Assembly: GCF_016859285.1 (NCBI RefSeq)
Contig: NC_053420.1
Coordinates: 5,387,001-5,451,000, forward strand
Direction: 5' to 3'
Length of the DNA: 64,000 nucleotides
From: Xiphias gladius
Lineage: Eukaryota; Chordata; Actinopteri; Istiophoriformes; Xiphiidae
Position numbers and translations under genes: made by a program
Shown: one piece after another, positions 63,080-64,000 of the stretch
Numbering within the stretch: the stretch's first letter is position 1
How the letters are laid out: each line of letters begins with the position of its first letter
Notes under the pieces: generated by a model
What the model was told of the DNA's origin: nothing
Database searches by the model: none
What the model saw: only the letters and a program-made list of their open reading frames with translations

Positions 63080-63767
63080 CACATTGTTTGAACTGAACAA
63101 AACAGAGAGCGTTGGAAATGCAGATGTACAACAATATCTTGGACTAGTCACTACAGTTGACGTACAATTTTTATTTTTTCCGCTTTCTACCCTGCCAGCC
63201 AGCTCTCTGAGAAACTATACCCATGTTGGTTTCAGAGTAAAGAACTGTGCAGACACAAGGGGGTGCTAGACTGTTTTTGTTCCCTGCTGACCATTCATTT
63301 AATTTATTCATGTCAGCAACACTTTGGCCCTGGGATGCTACACTGCAATGAGCCCCAATGTAAACAATGAGCTAACCATTCAGTACAATCTGTTTTTCCT
63401 GTAGCAGAACTGAGCCATCAATCACAGCAGAGGAATTCAGAGTATGAGAGGAATGAGACAGGAAACCATGTCAGACAACAGAGCCAGGTCAGATTCTTAA
63501 TGGGAGGGGAACCACTGACTATCAATCATCTCTCTCTGCCTTCTCCTTCTCCTGCTCCCCCGGAGCGCGTTCACCCAGGAGGAGCAACGAGCACAATGTA
63601 GTGTGAAAAGTGTTTTCATAAAGTACATCATCATACACAATGAACTGTGCACAAGTGTGGAAGAAAGTGCTCTGACCTTTTACTAGTCTCTTTTTTTAAT
63701 CACGAAGTAAAACTAGCAATACCTCAAGGCATACTGGCCCAGGAAGACAATAAAGGGATGGCAAACA

Positions 63768-63955
63768 ACCAGAAAGAGATGCAAAATGACCACAAAGACA
63801 TGCAAAATGACCTCAAAGAGACAAAATGTCCACAAAGTGACCTAAAAACAACCACAAAGAGACACAACATTACCACAAAGAGGCGCAAAATGACCAAAAA
63901 GAGACACAACCTGACAAGTGACCACAAAGTGACTTAAAATGACTATAAAGAGAAA
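63768..63955 (+). repeat. Minisatellite of roughly 12/24-bp units
   Basis: Degenerate tandem repeats of an ACCACAAAGAGACACAAAATG-like unit, a type of minisatellite common in fish genomes. The frame 63647-63937 through it (KEMQND / KDMQND repeats) is a by-product of the repeat. Confidence 0.8.
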
Positions 63956-63962
63956 TATAACA

Positions 63963-64000
63963 ATGGCCTCCCCAGTCACCAGATCGGGACCCAATAGAAC
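63963..64000 (+). mobile_element. Edge of a Tc1-like transposase
   Basis: The last 38 bases translate in one + frame as WPPQSPDRDPIE, closely matching the WPxQSPDLNPIE motif that carries the third catalytic residue of Tc1/mariner transposases. The element continues past the window, and two residues (RD for LN) suggest decay. Confidence 0.7.

Larger units (their letters stand above)
63039..63962. other. flnb: flnb intron upstream of the repeat-6 exon
   Basis: No further filamin exon is visible between 63039 and the window end, so this is intron. It contains the CA array at 63045-63074, a minisatellite at 63768-63955 and the start of a Tc1-like transposase at the very end. Confidence 0.6.

Noticed and set aside
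63647-63937. 96-residue + strand frame with KDMQND repeats
   Set aside because: Created by the minisatellite; no non-repeat domain and no conserved start context.

Overview
This window reads as teleost fish genomic DNA, probably percomorph-like. Genes have many short, phase-consistent exons. Introns carry long GT/CA microsatellites, worn Tc1-mariner and hAT-like DNA transposons, and an intronless fish-type TRIM gene. Five protein-coding genes could be reconstructed by joining exons by eye, checking GT-AG sites and reading phase at every junction. No RNA genes or CRISPR arrays were seen.

Region 1 (about 1-21.9 kb, + strand) is the complement C1q cluster in the order C1qA, C1qC, C1qB, the same order as in mammals. 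C1qA lacks its 5' end; C1qC (241 aa) and C1qB (243 aa) look complete. Each chain has a Cys-led collagen stalk and a C-terminal gC1q domain; the three would assemble into C1q, the recognition subunit of the classical complement pathway. Unlike the human genes, all three gC1q domains are split by introns. The spaces between the genes hold transposon relics, a hAT-like element and a 1.1-kb pyrimidine tract with a 137-bp tandem duplication.

Region 2 (about 24.5-27.2 kb, - strand) holds the last five exons of a small gene resembling the ATP6V1FNB/SPMIP1 sperm microtubule-protein family. It is tail-to-tail with C1qB. Region 3 (28.4-29.8 kb, + strand) is a single-exon RING/B-box/coiled-coil/PRY-SPRY TRIM gene.

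Region 4 (34.7 kb to the window end, - strand) is filamin B: 33 consecutive coding exons, 5,522 nt, giving about 1,839 aa from Ig repeat 6 through repeat 24, including both hinges. The actin-binding domain and repeats 1-5 lie beyond base 64000. Hinge 1 contains an in-frame 84-nt cassette exon followed 11 nt after its donor by a CA repeat. The introns hold several Tc1-like relics, purine-rich tracts and microsatellites placed close to splice sites.

The genes are not a functional unit; the window joins an immune recognition cluster, a probable sperm/cilium gene, a TRIM E3 ligase and a cytoskeletal crosslinker. The most interesting points are the intron-rich gC1q domains, the orientation-specific TG/CA repeats beside splice sites, and an SPMIP1-like gene next to flnb when its human counterpart lies next to FLNC.
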